From Phytohabitans aurantiacus (GTDB lineage: Bacteria; Actinomycetota; Actinomycetes; Mycobacteriales; Micromonosporaceae), in assembly GCF_027923225.1 (NCBI RefSeq), contig NZ_BSDI01000007.1:248001-312000 (forward strand): a stretch of DNA of 64,000 nt, in the 5' to 3' direction. A program made the translations under genes and the position numbers. Of this stretch, positions 1-9,106 are shown piece after piece. Positions within the stretch are counted from its first letter, which is position 1, and every line of letters begins with the position of its first letter. The notes below the pieces were generated by a model, which saw nothing but the letters and a program-made list of their open reading frames with translations, was not told the DNA's origin and did not search any database.

Positions 1-642
1 GCCAATGAACTCCTCGTACCGCGCGGCGATCGCCGGCAGATCCCACGCCTCGACGGGGCTGCGGTTCGCGTCCGCCACGAGCTCCAGGTGCTGCGCGCGG
101 AACACCGTGATCGAGCCGAGCGCCACCCGCGCCAGCTCGGCGCGCGCGTCCGCTGTCAACGGATGCGGCCACACCCACACCCCGTCGTACAGCAGCGCGT
201 AGCCGTTCCAGCGCAGGTGCCTGCGGAGAGCGCGCCGCTGCGAGCTTTCCTGATCGGGCAAGGAGAACGAGACGACCGTCCACGACCCGTCCCAGGCGTC
301 GGTCCGCGCGGCGAAGTCGGCGATCGCGCTGCCGTACCCCAGGCCGGTCGCCGCCGACTCGGTCAGGCGATACCAGCTGTGGCGCCCGCGGCGGCTACCC
401 TCCAGCACGCCGCGGCGCGCCAGCCTGCTGATCGTCGTGCGCGACGCACCGCTGGTCACACCAAATTCGCCAAGCAGCGCCACGATCGCCGCGGACGGCA
501 GCCAGGCGCGCGTGGTCCACGTGTAGTCGGCGATCAGCGTCACCGCCAGGCCGAGGGAAGAGCCGGCGGCCTGCCGACGCGGCACCAACCGCGTCGATTC
601 CAGGTCGGAAAAGATCTCCTCGATGCTGAACGGGCGTACCAC
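1..642 (-). CDS. PaaX-family transcriptional regulator, partial at the window edge
   Basis: This is the N-terminal 214 codons of a PaaX-like repressor; the C-terminus lies beyond position 1. The start is a GTG at 642 that reads VVRPFSIEEIF. It aligns along its whole visible length with the complete PaaX-like protein at 25160-26122, sharing the blocks LAVTLIADYT, LLGEFGV, RTTISRLARRGVLEG and RGRHSWY, which form the N-terminal winged helix. PaaX proteins are GntR-like repressors, classically released by phenylacetyl-CoA. Nothing in this window makes that ligand, so the effector is unknown. A TGTCA direct-repeat site lies just upstream and suggests autoregulation. Confidence 0.88.
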   Translation of the reverse strand, partial: MVRPFSIEEIFSDLESTRLVPRRQAAGSSLGLAVTLIADYTWTTRAWLPSAAIVALLGEFGVTSGASRTTISRLARRGVLEGSRRGRHSWYRLTESAATGLGYGSAIADFAARTDAWDGSWTVVSFSLPDQESSQRRALRRHLRWNGYALLYDGVWVWPHPLTADARAELARVALGSITVFRAQHLELVADANRSPVEAWDLPAIAARYEEFIG

Positions 643-667
643 GGTTGACTCCCGGCGCGGGTCGTCG

Positions 668-705
668 ATTGACAGTTAGATGCACCACAGCAACACTAAC
701 TGACA
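668..705. promoter_or_regulatory. Candidate operator, TGTCA repeats 31 bp apart (site 1 of 3)
   Basis: On the minus strand, facing the PaaX-like start at 642, TGTCAGTTAGTGTTG is followed by TGTCAAT exactly 31 bp after the first TGTCA. The same layout occurs at 5291 and 29320. This copy also holds the inverted pair CAGTTAG/CTAACTG. On the plus strand TTGACA could act as a -35 hexamer, but no plus-strand gene follows. The PaaX-type protein encoded next door is the obvious candidate binder, which is inference. Confidence 0.5.
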
Positions 706-753
706 CACCTCTTGGGGTCAGGTTCAGGATCGGGCTGCGCGCCGGCGGCTGAG

Positions 754-3700
754 TCACTTGGTGATCCGGAACCAGTTGATGCCGAGGTCGAGCCAGCCGG
801 CGACCGCGCCATAGGTGTTCGAGATGTCGGTATCCGGAATCCTCGGCGAGACCTCGAAGACGAAGTACAGGTCGTGCACCCCCGAAACCGCGGTGATCGG
901 CACGGTCGCTTGCCGCCAGTGGTGGACCGGATTCTGGTAGTCGGTGGCAGAGTCCAGGTTGTGGTCGCCGGTGACGGTCACACTGCCGAGCACGGTGCCG
1001 TTGACCGGATCGTCGGCCTTGACGGTGATGGTGGCCGGCTCGGTGGATACCTTGACGTAGTCCACGGTCAGGTTGGCTCGCGAGGCGCCGCGGAAGTCGA
1101 CCTTGCGGTACGCCGCCCAGTCGCCGTTGCGGATCCGGTTCAGCTGCAGGCCCACATCGTCGCCGTGGACATTGTCGGCCCGCAGGTTCGACGCGGCGCC
1201 GCCGATGTTTCCGGCGTCGTCGAACAGTTCGGCCTCGTGCCGGACGGTGAACGCGTTCGCGTCGGCCTGCCCCTGGATCACGACCCGGGTCGTGTAGGAC
1301 AGGCCGTTCTCCGTCGACGCCTTCAGGTAGACCTCACCGTCACCGGCGCCCGTCGCACGGATGGTGCAGTTCCATGCGCGGTTGTTGTTGCCGGAGCTCT
1401 GGCCTTCGATGAAACCCGCCGCTGATGCGGTGATCTCCGCGAGGTTGGTGGGCCGGCCGTTCTTGTCCGTCAGCTCGCAGGTCACCGGGCGAGCCGTCGC
1501 GGGGAACGGATAGGTGACCGCAGAGAGCATCAGCGAGCCGCGGTGCCGGTCGATCGCGCCGAACCGGGAGAACTGGTTGGGTCCCCACGAGATGTCCGGC
1601 GGGCGCGAGTCGTGTCCACTGCGGACGATGATCGCGCTGGGTACGGTACCCGCGGGCACGGTCTGGTTCTTGAGCGTCACGGTGATCCCCGCGGCGGCCG
1701 TTCCGCCCGGCGTGGCGTAGGTGGCGGTGACGCGCACGGTCCCGTCGGCCGTGCCGGACGCCGTCAGCTGACCGGAGCTGTTGATTGTCGCAAGCGTCGT
1801 GGGGCTGCCGTCATCAGCGGTCACTGTCCAGGTCGGCGGAGCGGTGACGGTACCGGTGCCCCGCAAGGGCGCCTCCAGCAGCAGGCTGGCCGCACGCTGA
1901 TCGATCGTCGCCGGGCTCTGGATCCTGGCCCGGCTCAATGACGTGGATGCGCTGGAGTTGAAGTGGTTCGAGGTGATCGAGACATCGGCCTCGCTCGCCG
2001 GCGTCACCGCTCCCAGGCGAATCCACTTGACTGTCACGTTCGCGTCCGGGAACACGAGGTACAGGTCGGTCGTGCGACGCGAGAACTCGGCAAGTTCGGC
2101 GCCGACGTTGACGAACGTCTGGGCATGGCCGGTCGGCGGCACGGTGATCGTGCCGACCCGGGTGCCGTTCTGGTCGACGCTCGGCTCACCGCTCCACACC
2201 GCGATGTTCGACGCGGCGGTGTTCGCGTTGGAGGCGCGGACGGTGAGGCCCGCCGCGTCGTCCTTGACCTTGACGTTGGCGTACTTGACCCACGCCCCTT
2301 CCTTCCGGGCCTGGATGCCGTACGAGTCGTCCTCGCTGACCGAGGTCGGCACGACGTCGGCCTGCGGCCCCGCGGCGGTCGGGCTGGTGAACGAGTAGTC
2401 GTCGAAGGTGGCGGCGGGGGTGACGCGGCTCAGGGCGCGAGCCGGGATCGGGTCACCGGTGACGGTCAGATTCCGTGACACGAGCTGGTCGGCGTCGGCC
2501 GACGAGCGGCCGACACTGATGGTGTAGGTGCCGGGTTCGACGAAGAAGCGGCTCCGTGACACGTCCCAGATCGCGAGGTCGGAGAGCTTGGCCTCGACCG
2601 TGACACGCTTGGACTCCCCCGGGCCCAGATGGATTCGCTCGAAACCGATGAGCTGCTTCTTCGGGTGTTTCACGCGGGAGTCGGGCGAGGGCCGGTAGCT
2701 GGCGTACACCTGGGCGACCTCGTCGCTCGCCGCCGCGCCGGTGTTGGTCACCTTGAGCCGGACTGAGATTTCCGGATCGCTGGTGTTACCCGCCGAGGCC
2801 GGGCTCACCGCCAGGTTGGCGTAGCGGAACGACGTATAGGTCAATCCGTAACCGAAGGGGTACGTGACACCGCCGTCGTGGTACGAGTAGGTGCGCTTGC
2901 CCTTGATGATGTCGTAGTCGGAGATGGCAGGCAGGGCGTCGAGCCCGGGGTACCAGGTCTGGGTGAGCCGGCCCGCCGGCGCGTAGTCGCCGAAGAGCAC
3001 GTCCGCGACGGCGGAGCCGAGCTCCTGGCCGGCGTGGCTGGTGTAGACGATGCCCTTCACGTTCGGGTTCGCGGCGATGCCGCGCAGGTCGAACGGGTAG
3101 CTGCCGACAATCACCACCACGGTGTTCGGATTGGCGGCGGCGACGGCGGCGACGAGCTGCTCCTGGTGGGGTGGCAGCTTGATGTCGGGCGCGGTGCTGA
3201 GCCGGTCCCGCGTCTCGCGCGAGGTCAGGTGCGGCTGGTCGCCGACCGCGACCACCGCCACCGGCGCGGCGGACGCCTTGGCGACCGCGTCGGCGATGCC
3301 GTCCGTGACGGTGACGAGCTGGAACTGCCGGTTGGGGCTGCTGGCCGAGCCGTTGTGCTGGACGGCGTAGGGCTCGGCGGTGTTCACGAACACGTTGGGC
3401 GTCGCCGTCGGTTCGACCCAGCCGGTGCTCTTCGCGAAGCGCAGCGAGACGGTGTTGCCGGACTGGCCGACGATCCCGAGGTTCTGGTCGGTCGTCCACT
3501 GCTGGCTGGAACGGTTCGCGCCCTCGTAGCCCGGCGGGTCGGCGTTGGCCATCACCGTGTTGCCGGCCCCGCGGGCGGCGAGGTAGCGGTCGGTGGCCAC
3601 CGACCGAAGCAGGTGGTTGTTGTATCCGTAGTCGTAGTCGTAGAACCGCGCCTTCGGATCCTCGGCCGACGTGGCGGAACCGGTCAACGCCGCGCCAGGC

Positions 3701-5208
3701 GTGTCGCCCGTGGCGAGGAACTTGCCGTCCGGCGCGCCGCTGCCGTCGACGACCTGGACGCCGACCACGTTCAGGCCGCGGCTGAAGGCGAGCGCGTTCG
3801 CCCCACCGGTCAGTTTCGCCGCGACCTTGTCCTTGATGTAGGTCGTGTACGGGTAGGTGCCGGCGTAGAAGTCGGTTGAGTTCTCGTCCGCGAGGGGACC
3901 CACGAGCGCGAGGCCCGGCGTGGACTTGTCCAGGGGCAGGATGCCGCCCTGGTTCTTGAGCAGCACGACCTGTTCCCGCGCGGCCTTGGCCGCCACGGCG
4001 CTCTGCGCGGTGGTGGTCAGCGCGTTGCGCTTGTTCAGCGCCTTGTACGGGTTGGTCGGCCGGGCGTCCAGGTCGCCGGCGTGCAGGCGTACCAACAGGA
4101 TGCCGTGGATCGCCTTGTCGATGTCGGCCTCGTTCACCATGCCGTAGGCGAGCGCCTCGTAGATCCAGCGGCGGGTGCTCGGCGTGTCGGTGTCGCTCGG
4201 CGTCATGACCGCGACGCCGTTCTTGATCGAGTCGGCCATCGCGGCGGCCTGCCCGACCTCGCTGTTGGGGTAGTAACCGTTGGAGTTGAACAGGTTGCTC
4301 GGTGACCCCGCGTCGGTGACGTTGAAGAAGGCGCCCTTGCCGTAGCCGCCGGGGACCCAGTCCTTGTACACAGTGGACATCATCTCGGGGAAGACCATCG
4401 TGGGCTTGCCGTTGACGAGGTTGTAGGAGGTCATCATCCCGTTGGCGGCGCCCGACTCGATCCCCATCTTGAAGGCGCGGAAGTAGTACTCGTGCAGGTT
4501 CCGCGGGGTGGCGTTGGCGGAGTACGACGTGCGGGCGGCCTCCTGCCCGTACGCCGCGAAGTGCTTGAGCGTCGGGATGCTCTGGTAGTAGAGGGGGTCG
4601 TTGCCCTTCATGCCCCGCGCCATCGCCGTGGACATGATGGCGGCCAGTGTGGCGTCCTCGCCCATGCTCTCCGAGCCGCGGCCGCTGCGTGGATCCCGCG
4701 CGAGGTCGACGACCGGCGCCCAGATGTCCACACCGTTGAACCGGGCGTCGACGCTGTTGTAGGCGCGCGCCTCCTGCCCGATCACGCCGCCCACCTCCGA
4801 CATCAGCGCCGGGTTCCACGTCATCGACAACCCGGTGTTCTGCGGGAAGACGGTGGCTCGTCCCAACCAGGACAGCCCGTGCAGTCCCTCGGTTCCGGTG
4901 CGGAACTGCGGGATGCCCAAGCGGATGATGGCGCCGCTGAACTGGTGCAGCAGGCTCACCTTCTCGTCGAGGGTCAGCCGAGCGACGAGGTCGCGGACGC
5001 GGGCATCCGGGCTCAGCGCCGGGTTTTGGAACGGGTAGGCGTACGCCCTCGCACCCGAAGCGGCCAGGTCAGCACCGGGCGTCCGCGCGCCGGCGGGAGT
5101 GGCGGGGGCGAGACCGACCGTCAGCGTCAGTACCGCCAGCAGACCGACCAAGACTCTCCGAAGGGTTCCTGGACTCCATCGGGACAACAACCGTCGGGGC
5201 TGCTTCAT
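754..5208 (-). CDS. Secreted multidomain GH3 glycosidase with insert and two CBM6-like modules
   Basis: A 1484-residue exported beta-glycosidase, probably a beta-glucosidase or beta-xylosidase. A Sec-type signal covers about residues 17-43. The GH3 N-domain (about 55-360) has KHFAAYG and the nucleophile Asp299 in VTDAG. The GH3 C-domain begins near 410 (VVLLKNQGGILPL) and is interrupted at about 490-633 by an inserted domain with a trefoil-like look (HLLRSVATDRYLAARG). A fibronectin-III-like segment lies near 800-900, CBM6-like domains near 920-1075 and 1319-1484, and a bacterial Ig-like segment near 1116-1176. GH3 enzymes are usually 700-900 residues, so this is unusually long. The ATG at 5208 was chosen because the signal follows it and AAAGG precedes it. 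Exact substrate is unknown. Confidence 0.9.
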   Translation of the reverse strand: MKQPRRLLSRWSPGTLRRVLVGLLAVLTLTVGLAPATPAGARTPGADLAASGARAYAYPFQNPALSPDARVRDLVARLTLDEKVSLLHQFSGAIIRLGIPQFRTGTEGLHGLSWLGRATVFPQNTGLSMTWNPALMSEVGGVIGQEARAYNSVDARFNGVDIWAPVVDLARDPRSGRGSESMGEDATLAAIMSTAMARGMKGNDPLYYQSIPTLKHFAAYGQEAARTSYSANATPRNLHEYYFRAFKMGIESGAANGMMTSYNLVNGKPTMVFPEMMSTVYKDWVPGGYGKGAFFNVTDAGSPSNLFNSNGYYPNSEVGQAAAMADSIKNGVAVMTPSDTDTPSTRRWIYEALAYGMVNEADIDKAIHGILLVRLHAGDLDARPTNPYKALNKRNALTTTAQSAVAAKAAREQVVLLKNQGGILPLDKSTPGLALVGPLADENSTDFYAGTYPYTTYIKDKVAAKLTGGANALAFSRGLNVVGVQVVDGSGAPDGKFLATGDTPGAALTGSATSAEDPKARFYDYDYGYNNHLLRSVATDRYLAARGAGNTVMANADPPGYEGANRSSQQWTTDQNLGIVGQSGNTVSLRFAKSTGWVEPTATPNVFVNTAEPYAVQHNGSASSPNRQFQLVTVTDGIADAVAKASAAPVAVVAVGDQPHLTSRETRDRLSTAPDIKLPPHQEQLVAAVAAANPNTVVVIVGSYPFDLRGIAANPNVKGIVYTSHAGQELGSAVADVLFGDYAPAGRLTQTWYPGLDALPAISDYDIIKGKRTYSYHDGGVTYPFGYGLTYTSFRYANLAVSPASAGNTSDPEISVRLKVTNTGAAASDEVAQVYASYRPSPDSRVKHPKKQLIGFERIHLGPGESKRVTVEAKLSDLAIWDVSRSRFFVEPGTYTISVGRSSADADQLVSRNLTVTGDPIPARALSRVTPAATFDDYSFTSPTAAGPQADVVPTSVSEDDSYGIQARKEGAWVKYANVKVKDDAAGLTVRASNANTAASNIAVWSGEPSVDQNGTRVGTITVPPTGHAQTFVNVGAELAEFSRRTTDLYLVFPDANVTVKWIRLGAVTPASEADVSITSNHFNSSASTSLSRARIQSPATIDQRAASLLLEAPLRGTGTVTAPPTWTVTADDGSPTTLATINSSGQLTASGTADGTVRVTATYATPGGTAAAGITVTLKNQTVPAGTVPSAIIVRSGHDSRPPDISWGPNQFSRFGAIDRHRGSLMLSAVTYPFPATARPVTCELTDKNGRPTNLAEITASAAGFIEGQSSGNNNRAWNCTIRATGAGDGEVYLKASTENGLSYTTRVVIQGQADANAFTVRHEAELFDDAGNIGGAASNLRADNVHGDDVGLQLNRIRNGDWAAYRKVDFRGASRANLTVDYVKVSTEPATITVKADDPVNGTVLGSVTVTGDHNLDSATDYQNPVHHWRQATVPITAVSGVHDLYFVFEVSPRIPDTDISNTYGAVAGWLDLGINWFRITK

Positions 5209-5290
5209 GTTCGGCGCACCTTTCTGTGCCGATGTGGCCCTGAAACGCATCCAAGTATCGAAGCGGTTCGACTCCCCGGGGAGCCGGATG

Positions 5291-5328
5291 TGTCAGGTAG
5301 TTTGATCCAGGTAACGGAAAGTGTCAAC
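5291..5328 (-). promoter_or_regulatory. Candidate operator/promoter of GH3, TGTCA repeats (site 2 of 3)
   Basis: The plus strand reads TGTCAGGTAGTTTGATC, with TGTCAAC starting 31 bp after the first TGTCA. Read toward GH3 (minus strand), TTGACA at 5327-5322 is followed 18 bp later by AAACTA, so the element can serve as a sigma70-like promoter as well as an operator. It lies about 85-120 bp upstream of the GH3 start. The sequence shared with 29320 is TGTCAGNTAGTTTGA plus GAAAGTGTCAA. Confidence 0.5.
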
Positions 5329-5411
5329 GAGGTGCGTCGAGGCCGGTCTTTGCGCTGGTGGGCCGCGACCCGCGACCCACGCGCCTCAAAGGATCTCCCT
5401 GATCGAGAGTC

Positions 5412-5452
5412 TTGACTATACGAAACAACCATGTTGGAATACGTTTTCCGAG
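5412..5452 (+). promoter_or_regulatory. Promoter with LacI-type operator for the five-gene operon
   Basis: A -35 TTGACT (5412-5417) is followed 17 bp later by TGGAAT (5435-5440). The imperfect palindrome GGAATACGTTTTCC overlaps and follows that position. The 24 bases 5429-5452 are identical, in reverse orientation, to 22043-22066 in front of the second GH16 gene, and the upstream GATCGAGAG and CTTGACT blocks are shared as well. The likely binder is the LacI protein at 19401-20432. Confidence 0.65.
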
Positions 5453-5598
5453 ACGTAAAAACCCGTGGCACCGGATTGACCTGTCGACGAGACGGTCGTG
5501 CCAAATCCTCCAGAGTCGCTCCGCGCAGGCGCGGGCGCTACCCCCTCATGCCCATCGGGACCGAACAAGCACGCCACGACCACTCGAAAGGTAAGCCA

Positions 5599-7626
5599 AT
5601 GGAACCAAGAACCGGTCTGTGGTCGCGCCGCAGGCTTCTGGCGACCGCTGGTGCGGCAGGCGCCGGGATGAGCCTGGGCCCGCTCGTCATCCCGCGTTCG
5701 GCGAGCGCGGCGCCGATCACGGTGTCGTATGTGGACACCACACGGTCCACATACGACAAGCTCGTCCTGATGGTCGACGGCAAGCCGTTCTACCACAACG
5801 GCATCCAGTTCCGGTATGAGAAGCAGCGGTACAGCTACGGCTGGACCGACGCGCAACAGAAGTCGCTGCTGGGAATGGTCGCTCAAGACGGCTTCACCGT
5901 CGTGAACATCCCCATCTGGTGGTCGAAGATCGAGACCTCCAGGGACGTCTGGAGCTGGGCCGACGTCGATCGCATGATCGACTGGTGCGAGGAGTACGGC
6001 CTCAAGCTGGAGTTCCTGTGGTTCGGGCACGACTCCACCGGCTTCAGCATGCCCTTCCGCCTGCCGACCTACGTGCTCAACAGCTACCAGTACGTGGTCC
6101 GCTCCGACGGCTCCCAGTTGCGCAAGCGAGGCACCGGCGAACCCGGGGAACCGCCGGAGGGCTTCGGATGCCTGGACAAGACCGACCCGAACCTGCTCGC
6201 CCGGGAGAAGTACGCCCTGGGCCAGATGATGAACCACATCGCGACCTACGACACCAGCCACACCGTCGTGGGCGTGCAACTGCTCAACGAGCCGAACGTC
6301 TCGGGCCTGTGGGACGTCAGGATCGACCGCAGTTACAGCTCCTACAGCAACGAGCTGTGGCGAAGCGGCGGATACACCAGCGCGACAGAGTTCCGCAAGG
6401 ACGTGCTGCTGAACTACCTGAGCGGACTCGGCCAGGCCGTCAAGGAATCCAACTACGTCGTCTACACCAGGTCGAACCCCAAGGGCGACGCGGACATCGC
6501 CGACAACGAGGCCCGCCGGGCTCGGGGTGTGGCGTACCTGGACTTCTTCGGCTACGACCCTTACACCACAAGCGTCGACTACGTGTACAACTACGGCCAG
6601 GACGCCTTCTGGGCCCAGGGCCGAAACTTCCCGATGATCATGGAGAACTATGCCGGCAGCTCCAACGCCGACATCCTCAAGTTCAACGCCGTCGCGGGGA
6701 ACGCCGCGTACAACATCTACGCGGCCGTGGACCCGGACGCCGACAGCGGACGCGGCGACAAGGCGCTCTACGACTTCAACCCGACGACCAAGGTGGTGAC
6801 CCGCAAGGCCGTATCCCCCAAGGTCGCCGCCGTGAACTACCTGATCAACAAGATCAGCAGGGACCTCGCGACCAAGCGCCCCGTCGAGCGCGGCGGCACG
6901 AAGCTGCAGACGTTCAACCGCACCGCCGCCGCGAGCAGCACCACCACCAAGACGCTGGACGGCCAGAGCGTCACGTACGCGACCTCCGGCGGCGGCCAGG
7001 GCATCGCCGTGAAGCACAGCGCTACGGAGATCGCCGTGCTCAGCACCAAGGCGGCCACCTTCACGGTGCCCGGCGGATCGATCACGTCCGTGGAAGTGGG
7101 CCATTTCGACGGCAACGACGCCTGGGTGCGGACCGGATCGAAGTCCTACAGCCCGTCATCCGCAAACATCGTCATCAACCTCAACGCCGGCGAGTGCGTC
7201 CGGGTCCTCTACGGCGGCGGCTCCTCCGGCCCCATCAGCCCGGGCACCTACAAGATCAGGCACGCGTCCGCCGGCACCTACCTCGATTCCGACGCGGGCG
7301 GCGCGGTCATTCTCGCTTCCGCCAGCACCTACGACGACCAGGACTGGATCGTGGCGGAGGCCGCTTCCGGCGTGTACACGATCCGCAACGTCCGAACCGG
7401 ACGGTTCTATCTGACCGCCGCCGCCACGAACAACGCCGTCGTCTGGAACACCGGCGAGGTCACCGGCGACGCGCAGTGGAGCGTGGAACCGGTCCCGGCC
7501 GGAGGCTTCCGCCTCAACAGCCAGGGCACGGGGCGCGAGTACATGTACCGGACCTCGGCCGGCGAGGTGAAGTGGAACACCGGAGTCGCCGACGCCAGCA
7601 CGGTGTGGGCTTTCGAACCCAAGTGA
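5599..7626 (+). CDS. Secreted clan GH-A glycosidase (beta-galactosidase-like) with C-terminal beta-trefoil
   Basis: A 675-residue exported enzyme. The twin-arginine leader RRRLLATAGAAGAG is followed by a hydrophobic stretch and cleavage near SASA. The catalytic (beta/alpha)8 domain has LLNEPN as the acid/base segment and MIMENYAG as the likely nucleophile segment, the pattern of clan GH-A; the overall look recalls GH42/GH35-type or DUF4978-like beta-galactosidases, but I cannot fix the family. An all-beta domain follows near residues 455-545, then the trefoil module from residue 549. The ATG at 5599 has GAAAGG upstream. It is the first gene of an operon; the next gene starts 14 bp downstream. 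Confidence 0.8.
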   Translation: MEPRTGLWSRRRLLATAGAAGAGMSLGPLVIPRSASAAPITVSYVDTTRSTYDKLVLMVDGKPFYHNGIQFRYEKQRYSYGWTDAQQKSLLGMVAQDGFTVVNIPIWWSKIETSRDVWSWADVDRMIDWCEEYGLKLEFLWFGHDSTGFSMPFRLPTYVLNSYQYVVRSDGSQLRKRGTGEPGEPPEGFGCLDKTDPNLLAREKYALGQMMNHIATYDTSHTVVGVQLLNEPNVSGLWDVRIDRSYSSYSNELWRSGGYTSATEFRKDVLLNYLSGLGQAVKESNYVVYTRSNPKGDADIADNEARRARGVAYLDFFGYDPYTTSVDYVYNYGQDAFWAQGRNFPMIMENYAGSSNADILKFNAVAGNAAYNIYAAVDPDADSGRGDKALYDFNPTTKVVTRKAVSPKVAAVNYLINKISRDLATKRPVERGGTKLQTFNRTAAASSTTTKTLDGQSVTYATSGGGQGIAVKHSATEIAVLSTKAATFTVPGGSITSVEVGHFDGNDAWVRTGSKSYSPSSANIVINLNAGECVRVLYGGGSSGPISPGTYKIRHASAGTYLDSDAGGAVILASASTYDDQDWIVAEAASGVYTIRNVRTGRFYLTAAATNNAVVWNTGEVTGDAQWSVEPVPAGGFRLNSQGTGREYMYRTSAGEVKWNTGVADASTVWAFEPK

Positions 7627-7640
7627 CAGGGGATTCATCC

Positions 7641-9005
7641 ATGCATCACACCCACGCAGACACCGGGCAGGCAGCGCCCCGCCCGCTGGCTCGGAGGTTG
7701 AGGTGGCTCGCCGCCGCGGTCGCGGGCGCCGTCGGGGTCCTCGCGACCGTCGCGGTGGGCGTGGCCTCGGCCGCTGACAATCCTTACCAGCGCGGCCCGG
7801 ACCCCACCCGCGACAGTGTCGCCGCTTCGAGAGGCACGTTCGCCACAGCGACAATGACGGTGCCGGAGGGCAACGGCTTCACCGATGGGCACATCTACTA
7901 CCCGACGGAGACCAGCCAGGGCACGTTCGGCGCGATCGCGTTCGTCCCGGGCTACAACGGCTCGTGGGACGCGATGGAGTGGACCGGGCCGTGGCTGGCC
8001 TCGTTCGGGTTCGTCGTGATCGGCTTCGAGGCGATCAATCCCTCCGACGGAGACACCGCCCGCGGCACCGCACTGCTGGCCGCGTTGGACTATCTGACCC
8101 AGCGTAGTGCGGTCCGCGACCGTATCGACACGAGCCGGCAGGCGGTGATCGGCCACTCGATGGGCGGTGGCGGGGCGATGTCCGCGGCGTCCCGGCGGCC
8201 GTCGCTGAAGACCGCGGTAGGGCTCGCGCCGGCGATCTTCTCCACGAACATGACCACCATGCGCGTGCCCGCCATGCTGATGGCGGGGCAGAACGACAGC
8301 ACCGTCACGCCGTCGTACACGAAGAACTTCTACAACCAGATTCCGGCCGCCACGGAGAAGGCGTACGTCGAGCTCACCGGCGCCGGTCATGGCTTCCCGA
8401 GCTGGACACCGAACTCGGTGATGATGCGCAAGATCATTCCCTGGTTGAAGATCTTCGTCGATCATGACACCCGCTACAGCCAGTTCCTGTGCCCGCTGAT
8501 GGACTCGACCGGCATCTCCGCGTACCAGGGCACCTGCCCACTCGAACCCGGCACGCCGCCTGGCTCCCCGTCGCCGAGCGTGTCACCGACGGTCTCCTCG
8601 CCGGCGCCCTCGCCCCTCGTGAGTGGCGCCACGTACAAGATCAAGAGTGTGGCGTCCGGTGGGTACCTGGATTCGGATGCGAACGGTGTGCTGAGTGTCG
8701 CCTCCGCGGCCTCGTACGACGACCAGGACTGGGTGGCGACCCAGCAGTCCAACGGTTCCTGGACGATCAGGAACGTCCGGAGTGGACGGTACTACCTGGA
8801 CACTGAGTCGAACAACGCCGTCATCTGGAACGACGGTTATGTCGGGCCGGACTCGCAGTGGCGGGTCGAGCCGGTTGCGGGCGGCTTGCGCCTGGACAAC
8901 GACCGCTCGGACCGGGGCTATCTCTACGGAACTTCGGCCGGCCAGGTGCGATGGAACACCGGTTCAGCCGACGCCAGCACGGTCTGGGCCTTCGAACGCA
9001 AGTAA
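7641..9005 (+). CDS. Secreted cutinase/PET-hydrolase-like polyesterase fused to a beta-trefoil
   Basis: A 454-residue exported alpha/beta hydrolase. After an N-terminal signal ending near ASAAD, the mature start NPYQRGPDPT matches the Thermobifida-type cutinases (TfCut2/LCC group, which hydrolyse cutin and aliphatic-aromatic polyesters). The nucleophile elbow is GHSMGGGG (Ser173), the acid is Asp219 in AGQNDSTV and the base is His250 in GAGHGFP. The ending DTRYSQFLCP with a second Cys matches the conserved C-terminal disulfide. A Pro/Ser linker leads to the trefoil (329-454). Known members of this group are usually about 260 residues without a binding module. Its place inside a cell-wall glycosidase operon suggests attack on cutin or suberin. 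Polyester activity is inferred. Confidence 0.88.
   Translation: MHHTHADTGQAAPRPLARRLRWLAAAVAGAVGVLATVAVGVASAADNPYQRGPDPTRDSVAASRGTFATATMTVPEGNGFTDGHIYYPTETSQGTFGAIAFVPGYNGSWDAMEWTGPWLASFGFVVIGFEAINPSDGDTARGTALLAALDYLTQRSAVRDRIDTSRQAVIGHSMGGGGAMSAASRRPSLKTAVGLAPAIFSTNMTTMRVPAMLMAGQNDSTVTPSYTKNFYNQIPAATEKAYVELTGAGHGFPSWTPNSVMMRKIIPWLKIFVDHDTRYSQFLCPLMDSTGISAYQGTCPLEPGTPPGSPSPSVSPTVSSPAPSPLVSGATYKIKSVASGGYLDSDANGVLSVASAASYDDQDWVATQQSNGSWTIRNVRSGRYYLDTESNNAVIWNDGYVGPDSQWRVEPVAGGLRLDNDRSDRGYLYGTSAGQVRWNTGSADASTVWAFERK
8625..9005 (+). repeat. Beta-trefoil module, copy nearly identical to 10028-10408
   Basis: The DNA encoding the C-terminal module of the polyesterase is nearly identical to that at the end of the following GH16 gene, including silent sites. 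This implies a recent duplication or gene conversion of the binding module alone, because the catalytic domains upstream are unrelated. Confidence 0.85.
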
Positions 9006-9106
9006 CCAACCACCACCAGACAAGACCGCGATGGCACCCGATTGGTCGTGCCCTTTCCAAGCGAAGTGCGACATCAGTCAGGACCTATCTGAGGGGATGG
9101 GAACCA

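Larger units (their letters stand above)
5209..5598. other. Divergent intergenic control region between GH3 and the five-gene operon
   Basis: This 390-bp gap carries no convincing gene. It holds the TGTCA-repeat site at 5291-5328 facing GH3 and the LacI-type promoter-operator at 5412-5452 facing the plus-strand operon, so the two divergent transcription units appear to be under different regulators. Positions 5453-5598 are leader to the ATG at 5599, with GAAAGG as the ribosome-binding site. Confidence 0.6.

Noticed and set aside
5416..7104. Long open frame on the minus strand, antisense to the clan GH-A glycosidase
   Set aside because: It is a high-GC shadow of a well-supported gene and encodes a Val/Gly/Asp-rich sequence with no recognisable domain.
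5919..7620. Upstream part of a plus-strand open frame running into the first polyesterase
   Set aside because: It overlaps the GH-A gene in another frame; the polyesterase start at 7641 has its own signal peptide and mature N-terminus.
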